Shown here: positions 1 through 8,468 of the stretch, piece by piece
Layout: each line of letters starts with the position of its first letter
Numbering within the stretch: the stretch's first letter is position 1
Assembly (NCBI GenBank): GCA_000151295.1
Contig: GG745331.1
Location: 1,231,886-1,243,407, forward strand
DNA: 11,522 bases
Reading direction: 5' to 3'
Origin: Allomyces macrogynus ATCC 38327
Taxonomy: Eukaryota > Blastocladiomycota > Blastocladiomycetes > Blastocladiales > Blastocladiaceae
Notes under the pieces: model-generated
Databases searched by the model: none
What the model was told of the DNA's origin: nothing
Seen by the model: only the letters and a program-made list of their open reading frames with translations
Position numbers and translations under genes: made by a program

Positions 1-1
1 C

Positions 2-1789
2 GAGTTTGGTAGTGGCGGGAGTGTTGCAGGACTCAACTCGGCGGGGAACTCGTCCTACGCGTCGTCCACAGGTGGGCCGGCGTCGATCGCGGCCATTGAT
101 ACGGCGCTGGCCAATGCGGCGCTCGCGCCGTTATTGACGACACCGCCGCCCACATCGGCGGTGATTAATGCTGCGCAGTATCATCGGACCACGCCGGCGT
201 CCCCGGGGTCGCCGGGAGTGGAGGCGTGGAATTCGTCAGGGAGGACGAGGCGCACGTCTGCGCCGCTCGCGTCGAGTTCGTCGGGCAGTTTGTTTGCGGC
301 GCTCGCGGAACCGAGCACGCCCACGGCGGCGGCCCTCACGGCACCGGCGGCTGTCGCGCCGCTCACGTTCTCTCCGGACATGAAAGTGCCAACTGGTAAG
401 TCGCGCACCGTCTCGGGGCCGTCGCTCCTGTCGCAGTCGATGCCGGCGTCGACGAGCACAATGAGCGCCGCTGCTGCTGCCGCTGCAGTACCCGCACCGG
501 TCGCGCCGCTCCCACCACCCGCGCCGGTCCCGGGCATGGCCGTGATGAACCAGCAATTCATTGTCCTCGAAGATCTCACGGCGCACCTGACGCACCCGTG
601 CATTCTCGATCTGAAAATGGGCACAAGGCAGCACGGGGTCTGGGCGACCGAGGCCAAGCGGCGGTCGCAGGAACGGAAGTGTGCAGCCACGACGTCGAAG
701 CGGTTGGGCGTGCGCATTTGCGGGATGCAGGTCTACAAGCGCGATGCACGGTCGTATATGTACCAGGATAAGTATTTTGGGAGGACTCTGGGACCGGCGG
801 CATTGTTGCGCGCCCTCGTCGGGTTCTTGGATGATGGAGTCACGGTGCGGACCGCGTGTATTCCGGCGATTTTGCAGAAAGTGCAGCGGTTGGCCGCGGT
901 CGTGGCCGAGCTCGACCAGTTCCGGTTTTACGCGAGCTCGTTGTTGCTCCTGTATGATGGCGGGGCCGTGGAGCCGGTGGTCGTGACAAGTTCCGAGTCG
1001 TCGTCGGTGTCGGGTGGTGAGGACGACGAGGACGAGCGGGATGAGGGTGAGTCGGACGACTCGGAGCCCGAGTCGGCGCACACGGCGGGTCCACCGCGGC
1101 GACGCACGCGGGCCTCTCGCACGGCGCGGTCGAGCGCACGTCGTGGGACTGGTCCCACAGTGGCAACGGCAGCCCGGTCGCGGTCTCGTGCGGCCAGTGC
1201 GACACCCTGGGACTACTGCGACGTGCGCATCATCGACTTTGCCAACTGCGTGACCGACGGACAGACGTTGCGCGCCGCCGCGAAAGCTGCCGCTGCCGCG
1301 GCTGCCGCTCAAGCGAGTACCTCAAGCGCGCGGTCGTCCCGATCCGCGTCGGCACCATCGACCCCGCCGCGATCGACGCCGCCGCCGCCGCCGCTCCCGC
1401 TCGCCGCACACCTCGCCCCGCCGCCCGCGGGAGTTGCCGCGAGTGTCGCATCGGGCGCGACGGTGCCGTTCCCGCCAACGACGGGTGGGCCCGACCAGGG
1501 GTATTTGCTTGGACTGCGCAATTTGGCGAGGGGGCTCGCGCTGATTCGCGACGTGTTTGGCGACGGGCATGTGCCCCGCGCGGACGTGCCGCGCAGGTTG
1601 GCCGTCTTGGATTGGCATGTCGAGCAGGGCTTGTTTGAGGATTCGGTCGCGGGGGGTGGGGCCGCGGTGCCGTGGGCGACCGCAGCGGGTGGAGGGGGTG
1701 GAGGAGGAGGTAGCGCGGCGTGCGCACGGCCGGCGAGCGCCGAGCCGAGGTTGGCGACGGCGACGGCCGGCGAGCGGCGATCAGGATGA
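2..1789 (+). CDS. KCS1: Inositol hexakisphosphate kinase, Kcs1/IP6K type (5' truncated by window)
   Basis: This kinase phosphorylates inositol hexakisphosphate (and inositol pentakisphosphate) to inositol pyrophosphates such as 5-InsP7, which signal phosphate, energy and stress status. The frame is open from base 2 to the TGA at 1787-1789 (595 residues visible) with no in-frame ATG that looks like a start, so the N-terminus and N-lobe lie upstream. The family signature P-x-x-x-D-x-K-x-G is P199-C-I-L-D203-L-K205-M-G207, followed by TRQHG and a stretch ending RICGMQVY, as in IP6Ks. Next come an NKYYG-like segment (DKYFGRTLG), the SSLL motif at residues 312-315, the catalytic IDF at 411-413, and the conserved GPDQGY at 496-501. 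Residues 1-180 are Ala/Ser/Pro-rich and probably disordered. An acidic Ser/Glu/Asp block (about 327-360), an Arg-rich block and an Ala run interrupt the fold between SSLL and IDF. The C-terminus is glycine-rich. No intron is needed in the visible part. The family assignment is very secure; the Kcs1 name assumes fungal affiliation. Confidence 0.95.
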   Translation, partial: EFGSGGSVAGLNSAGNSSYASSTGGPASIAAIDTALANAALAPLLTTPPPTSAVINAAQYHRTTPASPGSPGVEAWNSSGRTRRTSAPLASSSSGSLFAALAEPSTPTAAALTAPAAVAPLTFSPDMKVPTGKSRTVSGPSLLSQSMPASTSTMSAAAAAAAVPAPVAPLPPPAPVPGMAVMNQQFIVLEDLTAHLTHPCILDLKMGTRQHGVWATEAKRRSQERKCAATTSKRLGVRICGMQVYKRDARSYMYQDKYFGRTLGPAALLRALVGFLDDGVTVRTACIPAILQKVQRLAAVVAELDQFRFYASSLLLLYDGGAVEPVVVTSSESSSVSGGEDDEDERDEGESDDSEPESAHTAGPPRRRTRASRTARSSARRGTGPTVATAARSRSRAASATPWDYCDVRIIDFANCVTDGQTLRAAAKAAAAAAAAQASTSSARSSRSASAPSTPPRSTPPPPPLPLAAHLAPPPAGVAASVASGATVPFPPTTGGPDQGYLLGLRNLARGLALIRDVFGDGHVPRADVPRRLAVLDWHVEQGLFEDSVAGGGAAVPWATAAGGGGGGGGSAACARPASAEPRLATATAGERRSG

Positions 1790-2129
1790 ATACAGCCATG
1801 ATATGATTGAATCTCGTTCATTACGTAAAGGACAGGACGCGCTTCCTTGGCTGTGTGCGCCACCACCGCCACCACTGTGCACGGCCCCACGCTTGGCCAA
1901 CGCTGGCGATGCACGGCCTCTCCGCGCTCCCCGCTTCGCCAGCAACGACACTGTCCACGAGCCCCCGCACACGCTCGGTCGACCTACGCGCACGCAGCGC
2001 GACTGGCTGCATTCCTCGGCGCGCGCGTGTCGACAGCCGTTCACGGCTCTTCCAAGCTCCCAAGGTCCATTGCGAGCACCAGCGCGACCAACGCGCAACC
2101 CCACCCCGACCGCCCGACGACACGCAAGA

Positions 2130-2149
2130 CCCACCCACCCACCCCGCCC
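2130..2149 (-). promoter_or_regulatory. G-quadruplex / i-motif sequence upstream of the TRIM37-like gene
   Basis: The + strand carries five C-runs (3, 3, 3, 4, 3) separated by single bases A, A, A, G. The - strand therefore has five G-runs with one-base loops, a textbook pattern for a very stable parallel G-quadruplex; the C-strand could form an i-motif. It also resembles a GC-box/CACCC cluster that zinc-finger activators bind. It sits about 300 bases before the annotated ATG, so a promoter or leader role is plausible but unproven. Confidence 0.5.
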
Positions 2150-2308
2150 ATCGAATGCCGCGCCCCGCCCCCCGCACGTAAACCATCGGACGCGCCGCCG
2201 CGCGTGTTCCGCTTCGGGTCGACACTCTTCCCCGCGGGCCCTGGGCCGCCGCATCGGGCCTCAAAACACGACTACTCGCGCGCCCCCCAACCCCCGTACG
2301 ACGCCACC

Positions 2309-2395
2309 ATGCACGAACCGGGTTCGCCGCCTGGCTGCGCGACACGACGCGCGGCTGCGCGCGCAGGTCGACCGCCTGAACGACGACGACGATGA
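2309..2395 (+). other. Short ORF with near-perfect Kozak ATG before the TRIM37-like gene (uORF, or displaced true start)
   Basis: The ATG at 2309-2311 sits in GCCACCATGC, the best Kozak context in the window. It opens a 28-codon frame, rich in Arg and Pro, that stops at 2393-2395, 55 bases before the ATG used for the main protein. It may be an upstream ORF that limits translation of the ligase. Alternatively it is the real start, and one base around the GGG at 2321-2323 shifts it out of the main frame. The main frame already looks protein-like from about 2325, with an RLAARHDARLRAQVDRL segment followed by DDDDEDIHDAL. Confidence 0.3.
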
Positions 2396-2450
2396 GGATA
2401 TTCACGACGCGCTCGCGCAGTACGGCAATGACCATGACGGGGACGATGAC

Positions 2451-3271
2451 ATGTCGGACTCGTCGTCGGCGTCCGGGTCAGACTTGACGCTCGCAATGAT
2501 GCGGTCGGCCCAGCCCTACACCCCTAGCGGGATGACGCGTGATGTGCTGGACGAGGACGGTGTGCTCGAGGCGGTGGTCCTGCACGAGTATCCGGCGCTC
2601 GCGTACTCGAGCGATGAGGAGGGTGGAGACAGTGACCTCGAGGTGCCGGTGAGCGGTCCGCGTAACGCCGTCCCGGGCAACGTCTACCGCGGCGCCTCGG
2701 CTTCTGCCGCCAATGCCGCGCGGGCCATCTCCCCGGCTTTGTCGAGCGACGACGCCGAGGCCCACGTCGAGGCTGGCGCGCACCGCCACCAGCACCACCA
2801 TCGCCACCACGCGCACCACCACCACCAGCACGAACAAGCACCCGCTGCCGCCGCTCTCGTCAGCACCACCATTGCGCAACCGACCGACGCGCGCGCGCGC
2901 GACGTCGTCGACATGATGCGTCAACTGCGGCGCGAACTCGACTACGTCTCGTCGGTCATGGCCGACCACCTACCGGCGCCGGGCAACGGCACCACGGGTC
3001 GCGCGTCTCCCGGCCAGTTGCCCTCTGCCGTCCCGGTCCCCGTTCCGGACCTGCTCACGCCGTCGACCGACACGTTGCCCGAATACGAGCCGCTGGCGGA
3101 GCAGCAGCAGCGGCCCGCCGTCCGGCTGCGTTCGACGCTCGCCACGGCCATCGCCGCGCGTCCGGCGGACCCGGTGCGCACGCACGCGACGGGCAGTTCC
3201 TCGGCGTCGAACCCCACCGGGGGTGCGCGGGCGTCGCCGACGGCGCGGCATTCGTGGGCGGCGCCCGCCGC

Positions 3272-3307
<36 letters not shown>

Positions 3308-6217
3308 CGGCGCGGTGGGGCCGCGCGTGCGATCGGCCGTGTCCCATGCGCCGCGGCCGAAATCCATGTCGGTCGTTCCCGACCCACGCACGGCACCGTC
3401 GTCGGCGTCAAGCAGCGGTGGGAATGGGGTGTCGACACTCGGGTTCCGCGCGGCCGACGACCCGATGCCGATGACGGCGGCGCGCGCGCGCGCGCAGAGT
3501 ACGTCGGCTCTCGATGCGCCGGACGCGGTCAAGCCCCCCGTGGTCGCCGGGAAGGAGGAGGGCAAGGGTGGGGACGTGACCAAACCGTGGTCCCGCCCGA
3601 CCGCCGCGGCCGGTGTTTCCGCGGCGGCCGTTGAAGACCTCCTGCGGTGCTTTATCTGTCTCGGGCAACTGAACAAGGCCGTCATGTGCCCCAACTGTTC
3701 CAAGATGGCGTGCGAAGCCTGTCTCAAGAAATGGATCACCGAGCAGAAGCGCGAGTGTCCGCATTGTCGCACGCACTTGTTCGTCTCGCAGCTCGTGCAG
3801 TGCCGGTTTGTCGACGACTTGCAGCAACAATTGAAGGAAATGATCGAGGCGCCCGCGAATGCCGTCGAGAGCGTGGATGTGTGCAGTGCGCACCATGCGC
3901 CGTTGCATTATTATTGCGTGACGTGCAGCGATGCGATTTGCTCGGATTGCGCCATGTTTGATGAGCGGCATCGCGGGCACGCGTTCCAGCATTTGGAGAA
4001 GGTGTACGTTGCGCACCGGGATCGGGTCATGGCCGAGGCGGATCGATTGGATGCGGAGATTGGGCGGCAGAAGGTCGCGGCCGAGCAGGTTGCTGAGAAG
4101 ATGGCGGGGTTGCGGGACGCGCAGCGGAAGGTACGGATGTGGACTTTGGTTCGTTGGGGCGTGAATGACGAAAAGACTGACTTGAGGATGTTGCGCTGCT
4201 AGATGGAAGAGGACCTGCAGGTCGTGCTCGCGCAGGCGCTGCACGATGTCGAGGCTCAAGTGCACGACCAGATGATGCGGCTGTTCCGTACGTGTTCCTT
4301 GAGCGCCTCGTTCCGTATTGCTTGTGCCTCACCCTGCCCCACCTTGTGATCACAGATGAGAAATCTGTCTACGAAGAGCACGCACAGCACCTGGCCGACA
4401 CGTCCGCGGCCGTCCGCGCCGCCGCGTCCTCGTCTTCACGCGCCGCCCTGATCGCGAAGGCCGACCGGCTCGTTGCGCAACTTCACGACGCCGAACACGC
4501 GTTCCTCGGCGCCGCCGTCCCCGCCGACGCTCTCGCGGGCGCCACGCCCGATGTACCGGCGCTCGTCTCGCCGCTGGTCCCGGTGTACACGGCCGTCGAC
4601 GTGCCGCTGCACGCGTTTTCGACCTACGCGCAAACGGGCCAAGTGTTCTACTCGGCCGCGTTCACGGCCAACGCGCTCTTGTGGCGGCTGAAAGTGTACC
4701 CGACGGGCAACGGCGCCGCGCGCGGCGAGTCGCTGTCGGTGTTTGTCGAACTCGTCGACGGCCTCCCCGCGGGGGCGTCGGCGGACGTGCAGTTCAAGCT
4801 CGCCGTCATGGTGCCCGCGACAACCGCCGCCTCTGCGAATGGTAAAGCCACTGCTGCCGCTGCGGCCACCTCGTCCAAGGCCGACCTCGACACCGACTTC
4901 ACCACCCCCACCCCGAACACCACCACGCGTTCAACCGTCCCACTCGTGGAAGGCGCGTCCCGCGAACTTGCGACCACATTTGCGCGCGGCGAATGCTGGG
5001 GCTGTTCGGAACTCGTGCCGCTCGCACACTTGCGCGACGGCGCCTACCTCGCCGATAACGATACATTGCACTTGCGGTTCGCTGTGCGTGCGCCGTCTTA
5101 CGCGCACCACTGCGCGATGCTCGACCGGCAAGTCGCCGCGCTCCAGGCCGAAGTCGCGAGTCTGCGCCAGGCGAATGCGGCCGCTAATGCGGCCGCGGCC
5201 GCTGCGAGCAAGCCCGTGGCCGCAGCGCCGCCGCGTGTCGCGCGGCTCGCGATTGCGACGGCGCCGAAAGTGGTCGCGAATAAGACGGGCTCTGGGAGCG
5301 GGTCGATGAGCGCGCCGCCGTCTCCGGGACTACGCGTGCGGTCGGCGACGGCCGAGGAGGCGCGAGTCGCGTCGCGTCGCGCGACGGCGCCGCTCGCCAA
5401 GGCCGCGAGCGCCGTTGAAGTGGGTGGCAGTGCGCGGAACAGCGCACGCAGCGTCACGGGTGCGACAGGCGCACAGGTCAAGACCAAGTCGTGGCCCGCG
5501 CCGTCCACGTCGCCGGCCGTAGCGACGGCCGGGACAGGGCGGACGCGGTCGCCGTCGTGGACGCTTTCGACGTCGCCTAAAGTGCGCACGCGCACGACCA
5601 CGACCGAGTCGGGGGTGTCGGCGTCTGCCACGCACGCGCGGTTCCGTCCGCTGTCGGCCGTGTTTAACACGCTCGAGCTCGAGGCGCAGGATGATCAGAG
5701 CGGTGTGTCGGATCTCGACGATGACGGCAATGACAGCGACTCCGACTCGATCGCTTCGGGTTCAGACGATACGGCCACCCTGGCCTGCGTCGTGCGCGCC
5801 CCGCCCACGGCGACCACCTTATCGGCGTCGTCGGGAAGTGATACCGCGTCGGTCGTGCGCGACCGCGAGGCCGCGCGGCTGCCGCCGCCGCTCGCGCCGG
5901 TTCCGCGGCACTCGACGGGGAGGTATGCCCAGGCACCGCCCGCTCCAGCGTCGCCGCGCGTGTTTGTGGCGGCTGCGGGGTTGACGATCCCGGACGCGTC
6001 GCTGTCGGATACGGAGGAGGGGGTCTCGGCGCGAGCGTCGTCGCCTGCGGTGGTGCCCGTGGCGACACAGGCTACGGGGACGACGGCGACGGTCATGCCG
6101 CGCGTCAAGACGAGCGCGACAGGTGGGTCGGCGGCAAGTACGCGTGGCGCGCCGACGGCAACGGCGACGGGAACGACGGGGCCGGCTGTGGCAGCGGCGA
6201 CGGCGCCGGTTGTGTAG
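2451..6217 (+). CDS. TRIM37: TRIM37-like E3 ubiquitin ligase (RING, B-box 2, coiled coil, MATH)
   Basis: This is a predicted E3 ubiquitin ligase; animal TRIM37 acts on centriolar/PCM proteins, peroxisomal PEX5 and histone H2A. Exons are 2451-4130, 4203-4287 and 4356-6217, giving 1208 residues from the ATG at 2451. Introns of 72 and 68 nt start GTACGG and GTACGT; the first has a CTGAC branch site. The RING runs from C400-F-I-C403 through C413-P-N-C416, C421, C424 to C436-P-H-C439, closely following the TRIM37 pattern (CPxCSK, TEQ, CPHCR). The B-box 2 ligands are C478, H481, C489, C492, C497, C500, H507 and H510. A coiled coil follows (about 515-620). The MATH domain (about 655-835) has LWRLKVYP-GNG, LSVFVEL, GECWG and LRFAVRAPSY, all diagnostic of TRIM37. 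A short coiled coil and a Ser/Ala-rich tail with an acidic SD block complete it. The 399 residues before the RING are disordered, with acidic, His-rich and poly-Ala parts; family members normally start close to the RING. The start codon is uncertain because the frame is open further upstream. Confidence 0.92.
2781..2838 (+). repeat. CAC-rich imperfect repeat encoding a histidine-rich tract
   Basis: Within exon 1 of the TRIM37-like gene, runs of CAC with interspersed CAG, CGC and GCG encode about 20 residues (from residue 111), mostly His with a few Gln, Arg and Ala. Such tracts can bind divalent metals or promote nuclear-speckle targeting in other proteins; nothing here shows which, if either, applies. 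Being a codon repeat, it is likely to vary in length between strains. Confidence 0.7.
3273..3302 (+). repeat. (GCT)10 microsatellite encoding poly-alanine
   Basis: Ten perfect GCT units lie inside exon 1 of the TRIM37-like gene and encode uninterrupted alanines, part of a longer Ala run just ahead of the RING. Use of one identical codon, in a gene that otherwise prefers GCG and GCC for Ala, points to recent expansion by replication slippage rather than selection on each codon. Confidence 0.95.
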
Positions 6218-6314
6218 AAAATAGGGGATTGATCGATTTGGCTGGTTTGCGGATTGGCGCGCACAGGCCGGCTGCGGTTTTGTCTGTCTTGAAATGCATT
6301 GGAGCGGAAGTTTT

Positions 6315-6323
6315 TTTATACAT
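6315..6323 (+). promoter_or_regulatory. TATA-like element, possible carrier-gene promoter
   Basis: TTTATACAT follows a T-run about 320 bases upstream of the carrier ATG. It is the only TATA-like sequence in this spacer, but it could equally belong to the 3'-end processing region of the TRIM37-like transcript. The call rests on sequence resemblance only. Confidence 0.25.
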
Positions 6324-6382
6324 ACAGTGCACGTTTGCGTTATTTGTTTTGTTGTTGTTCGTCGGGTTGCCGCGGTCGCTTG

Positions 6383-6502
6383 ATGTTGAAGCGCGCTGAT
6401 CAAGCAGCAATCGACAAGAGACAACCATCAACAACGCACGCTCCATCGTCTTCACCAAGAACAAGAGCCCAGCAACCGCCACCAGGGCTGCCCGCTACTT
6501 GA
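6383..6502 (+). other. Possible upstream ORF of the carrier gene (39 codons)
   Basis: The ATG at 6383 opens a 39-codon frame ending in TGA at 6500-6502, upstream of and not overlapping the carrier CDS. The peptide begins MLKRADQAAI and becomes Ser/Pro-rich. The codon context before the ATG (TTG) is weak. It matters only if transcription starts upstream of 6383, which is likely if the TATA-like element at 6315 is used. I do not claim a functional peptide. Confidence 0.2.
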
Positions 6503-6642
6503 GGCAGTCGAATCCCGCTGCGCGCCTCTCTTCCGAGTCGTGGATCGCTCAGGATATCCAGGCTCCCGCACCGCGAGCCGTGATTGCAGCGACTACACCC
6601 TCCAAACGACCGCTCGGCGCCAACCAAGACTCTTGCGGCACC

Positions 6643-8350
6643 ATGACCGCGACGGCAGCATCAAGCACGGCACCGAGCACGATCAACGCGTCGTCTCCAC
6701 CCGGCCATGTATCAGCGGCATCGCCAAGGTCAAGTGCCATCGCCAGCAGCCAAGCACCATCACCCGCAACTCCCGACCCCGAACCCAGCGATTACACGCT
6801 CAGACCTGCCGAACGACTCGTCTCAGCGCTCACCGGCTCCCTCTTGACATCCCTGCTCGTCACGCCGCTCGACGTGGTCAAGACGCGCATGCAGGCCGCA
6901 ACCCCATCTTCCCCAGCTCCAACCACCGTCATGGGCCCGCGGATCGCACACCACCCGCCCATGGCATTGCGCCGTATCTGGCTCGCGGCCGTCGCGCGGA
7001 TGCGCCCGCCGCAACCGCAGCCTGGACCGAGTCATCTCGCCATTACGGCGTGCTGTCGGGAAGTGTTCTTTTCGGGGTCGGTCCGGTCGCATCCGTGTGC
7101 GTCAGGACCGTGCCATTCGCGCGTGCATCCGCGCGGATTGCACGCACCGGCGGTTGCGGCAGCGACGGTTGGGACGGGGGTGGGAGCGCCGGCGCATCGC
7201 GGGACTCTGGTACGCTGTTGTTTGCGCCAATTTGGTGGGGATATGGCGGCGGAGACTAACGCGAGCGGTCGATAGGATGCCATGGTGCATATTGCGCGCG
7301 CCGAGGGCGCGTCGGCGTTGTGGCGAGGGCTTGCGCCGACTCTGTACGTTTGGTTTGTGTGCATGGGAGAGGTGATAGGTAGGGACAGTGTGCTTACTCA
7401 GCTGTAGGATCATGTCGCTTCCCGCCAACGTGATATACTTCATGGGCTACGACTGGTTGCGCGCCGTGGTCGTTGATAACCAGCTGGCAAGTGAAGGGTC
7501 AGCGGCCCTGTTTGCTGGCGGGTTTGCGAGGAGTACGCTGTCTCCAGCTTTGTGATCATCGGTGCTTGATCATGACTGACCACTTGGTGTTTTTGGTTTC
7601 TGTAGCGGTTGCGGTTGCCGTCATTTCTCCGCTGGAGCTTGTCCGGACAAGGATGCAGGGCAACCACGCGGCACAAGCTTCGATCCAACGTACGTTCACT
7701 CTCCCCACACACACACGCTGTGCCCTCGTTCATCCCGACCCGCCCCTCCTCCACCCAGGCATCCTGCACCAAATCCGCGGCCAAACGCGCCAATACGGCG
7801 CGCGGTACCTGTGGCGCGGCCTCTCGGCCACCCTCTGGCGCGACGTCCCCTTCTCCGCGCTCTACTGGTACAACTACGAGTCGTTCAAGGCACGGTACAC
7901 GGCCCTCCTCCCCGCATCCGACTCTCCGCTCGTCCCATCCTTTTTCGCCGGGGCCACCTCCGGCATGATTGCGGCGATCGTGACAACCCCGTTCGATGTG
8001 GCCAAGACGCGGCGGCAACTCGCGCACGCGCCGCATACGCACCGGCAGCACCATCCAGCGGCACGGCCGTCGGTCTGGCGGCAATTGCGCGAGATTGCGA
8101 AGGTGGAGGGACCCCGTGCATTGTTTGCTGGGATCGTGCCAAGGGTCGCCAAGGTCGCGCCGGCGTGCGCGATTATGATTAGTACCTATGTACGTATGCT
8201 GTGTGGGTGGAGAGACGGTGGAGTGCGGGGGCGGTTTACTGACGGTGCCCGTGGGGATAGGAATATGGGAAGTACTTTTTCGGCACGGTCCGGCACTCGA
8301 CCGCCGGAGCAGCAGCGGTCGCAACAACAAGGGCGACCGAGGAAGTGTGA
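6643..8350 (+). CDS. MTM1: Mitochondrial carrier of the Mtm1/SLC25A39/SLC25A40 family
   Basis: This inner-membrane carrier belongs to the family responsible for mitochondrial glutathione import; yeast Mtm1 is also needed for manganese loading of Sod2 and for iron homeostasis. Exons are 6643-7209, 7276-7343, 7408-7532, 7606-7689, 7759-8189 and 8261-8350 (454 residues). Introns are 66, 64, 73, 69 and 71 nt, and all start GTACG. The reading frame closes exactly across every junction. The three carrier signatures are P75-L-D77-V-V-K80, P262-L-E264-L-V-R267 and P359-F-D361-V-A-K364. Family-specific blocks are SLLVTPLDVVKTRMQ, LPANVIYFMGYDWL, VISPLELVRTRMQ, RDVPFSALYWYNYE and APACAIMISTYE, all nearly identical in SLC25A39/40. 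The loop after helix 1 holds C137, C138, C152 and C157, in the place where SLC25A39 has its regulatory cysteines. The start ATG is in a good context (GCACCATGA) and gives about 50 Ser/Ala/Pro-rich residues before helix 1. The gene is tail-to-tail with the next gene, 118 bases away. Confidence 0.95.
7097..7162 (+). other. Candidate in-frame 66-nt retained or alternative intron in the carrier loop
   Basis: Inside carrier exon 1, GTGCGT at 7097-7102 matches the GTNCG donors used in this window, and a CAG ends at 7162. The interval is 66 nt, the usual intron length here and a multiple of three. It contains no in-frame stop, so both spliced and unspliced forms would keep the frame. Splicing would remove C157 and change C152 to serine, leaving only C137 and C138. 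No clear CTGAC-type branch site is visible, so I annotate it as coding and flag the alternative. Confidence 0.3.
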
Positions 8351-8468
8351 ATAGGACACATCTTCTTGCAACAAGGACCGCAATTTTGTGACCACGTTTT
8401 CCGAGTGTTGGCTTCGTTTTCACTGAGTCGTTGACGCGAAGCTGCTCAAGGGCCATCAAAACCACATT
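8351..8468. other. Convergent intergenic region (two 3' ends)
   Basis: These 118 bases separate the stop codons of two genes that face each other. Both 3' UTRs must lie here or run into the neighbouring gene, so overlapping antisense transcripts are likely. No AATAAA is seen on either strand. Confidence 0.7.

Larger units (their letters stand above)
1790..2450 (+). other. C-rich spacer: KCS1 3' flank and promoter/leader of the TRIM37-like gene
   Basis: This stretch of 661 bases lies between two genes on the same strand. The first 40 bases are AT-richer and probably hold the KCS1 3' UTR, but no AATAAA-type signal is visible. From about 2080 to 2300 the + strand is strikingly rich in C and poor in G, which suits a promoter or leader. 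Frame 3 stays open across the whole spacer into the next gene, but its translation here is Arg/Pro/Ala-rich and unlike a real protein, so I treat that as an effect of high GC. I see no clear TATA box. Confidence 0.6.
6218..6642 (+). other. Spacer between the TRIM37-like gene and the mitochondrial carrier gene
   Basis: This stretch of 425 bases holds the 3' flank of the TRIM37-like gene and the promoter and 5' leader of the carrier. The part from 6300 to 6360 is T-rich, and a T-tract with a TATA-like sequence lies at 6311-6323. From about 6410 to 6480 the strand becomes rich in CAA/CCA-type sequence, as is common for unstructured fungal 5' leaders. No canonical AATAAA is visible. Confidence 0.5.

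Noticed and set aside
396..436. GTAAGT donor followed by CAG inside KCS1
   Set aside because: The interval of 41 nt is far shorter than other introns here, the donor does not fit the GTNCG rule, and the frame is open without it.
236..1312. Open frame of 358 codons on the minus strand opposite KCS1
   Set aside because: Arg/Pro-rich translation with no motif, exactly antisense to the conserved kinase; a by-product of high GC.
1557..2450. Upstream continuation of the TRIM37-like frame through the spacer and into KCS1
   Set aside because: It overlaps the KCS1 end in another frame and encodes Arg/Pro/His-rich noise; stops are merely rare in C-rich DNA. The last 40 or so codons before 2451 may nevertheless be real.
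3479..3496. Alternating CG run that could form Z-DNA
   Set aside because: It is simply Ala/Arg codons in GC-rich coding sequence; similar short runs occur elsewhere in the window.
2942..4265. Minus-strand frames of 276 and 285 codons opposite the RING/B-box exon
   Set aside because: Antisense shadows of strongly conserved coding sequence; no credible motif.
6508..6520. Sequence resembling a tRNA T-loop (AGTCGAATCCC)
   Set aside because: No matching acceptor stem, D-arm or anticodon arm could be found around it.
7440..8465. Minus-strand frame of 341 codons opposite the carrier
   Set aside because: It crosses several well-supported introns and exons of the carrier on the other strand and has no recognisable content.
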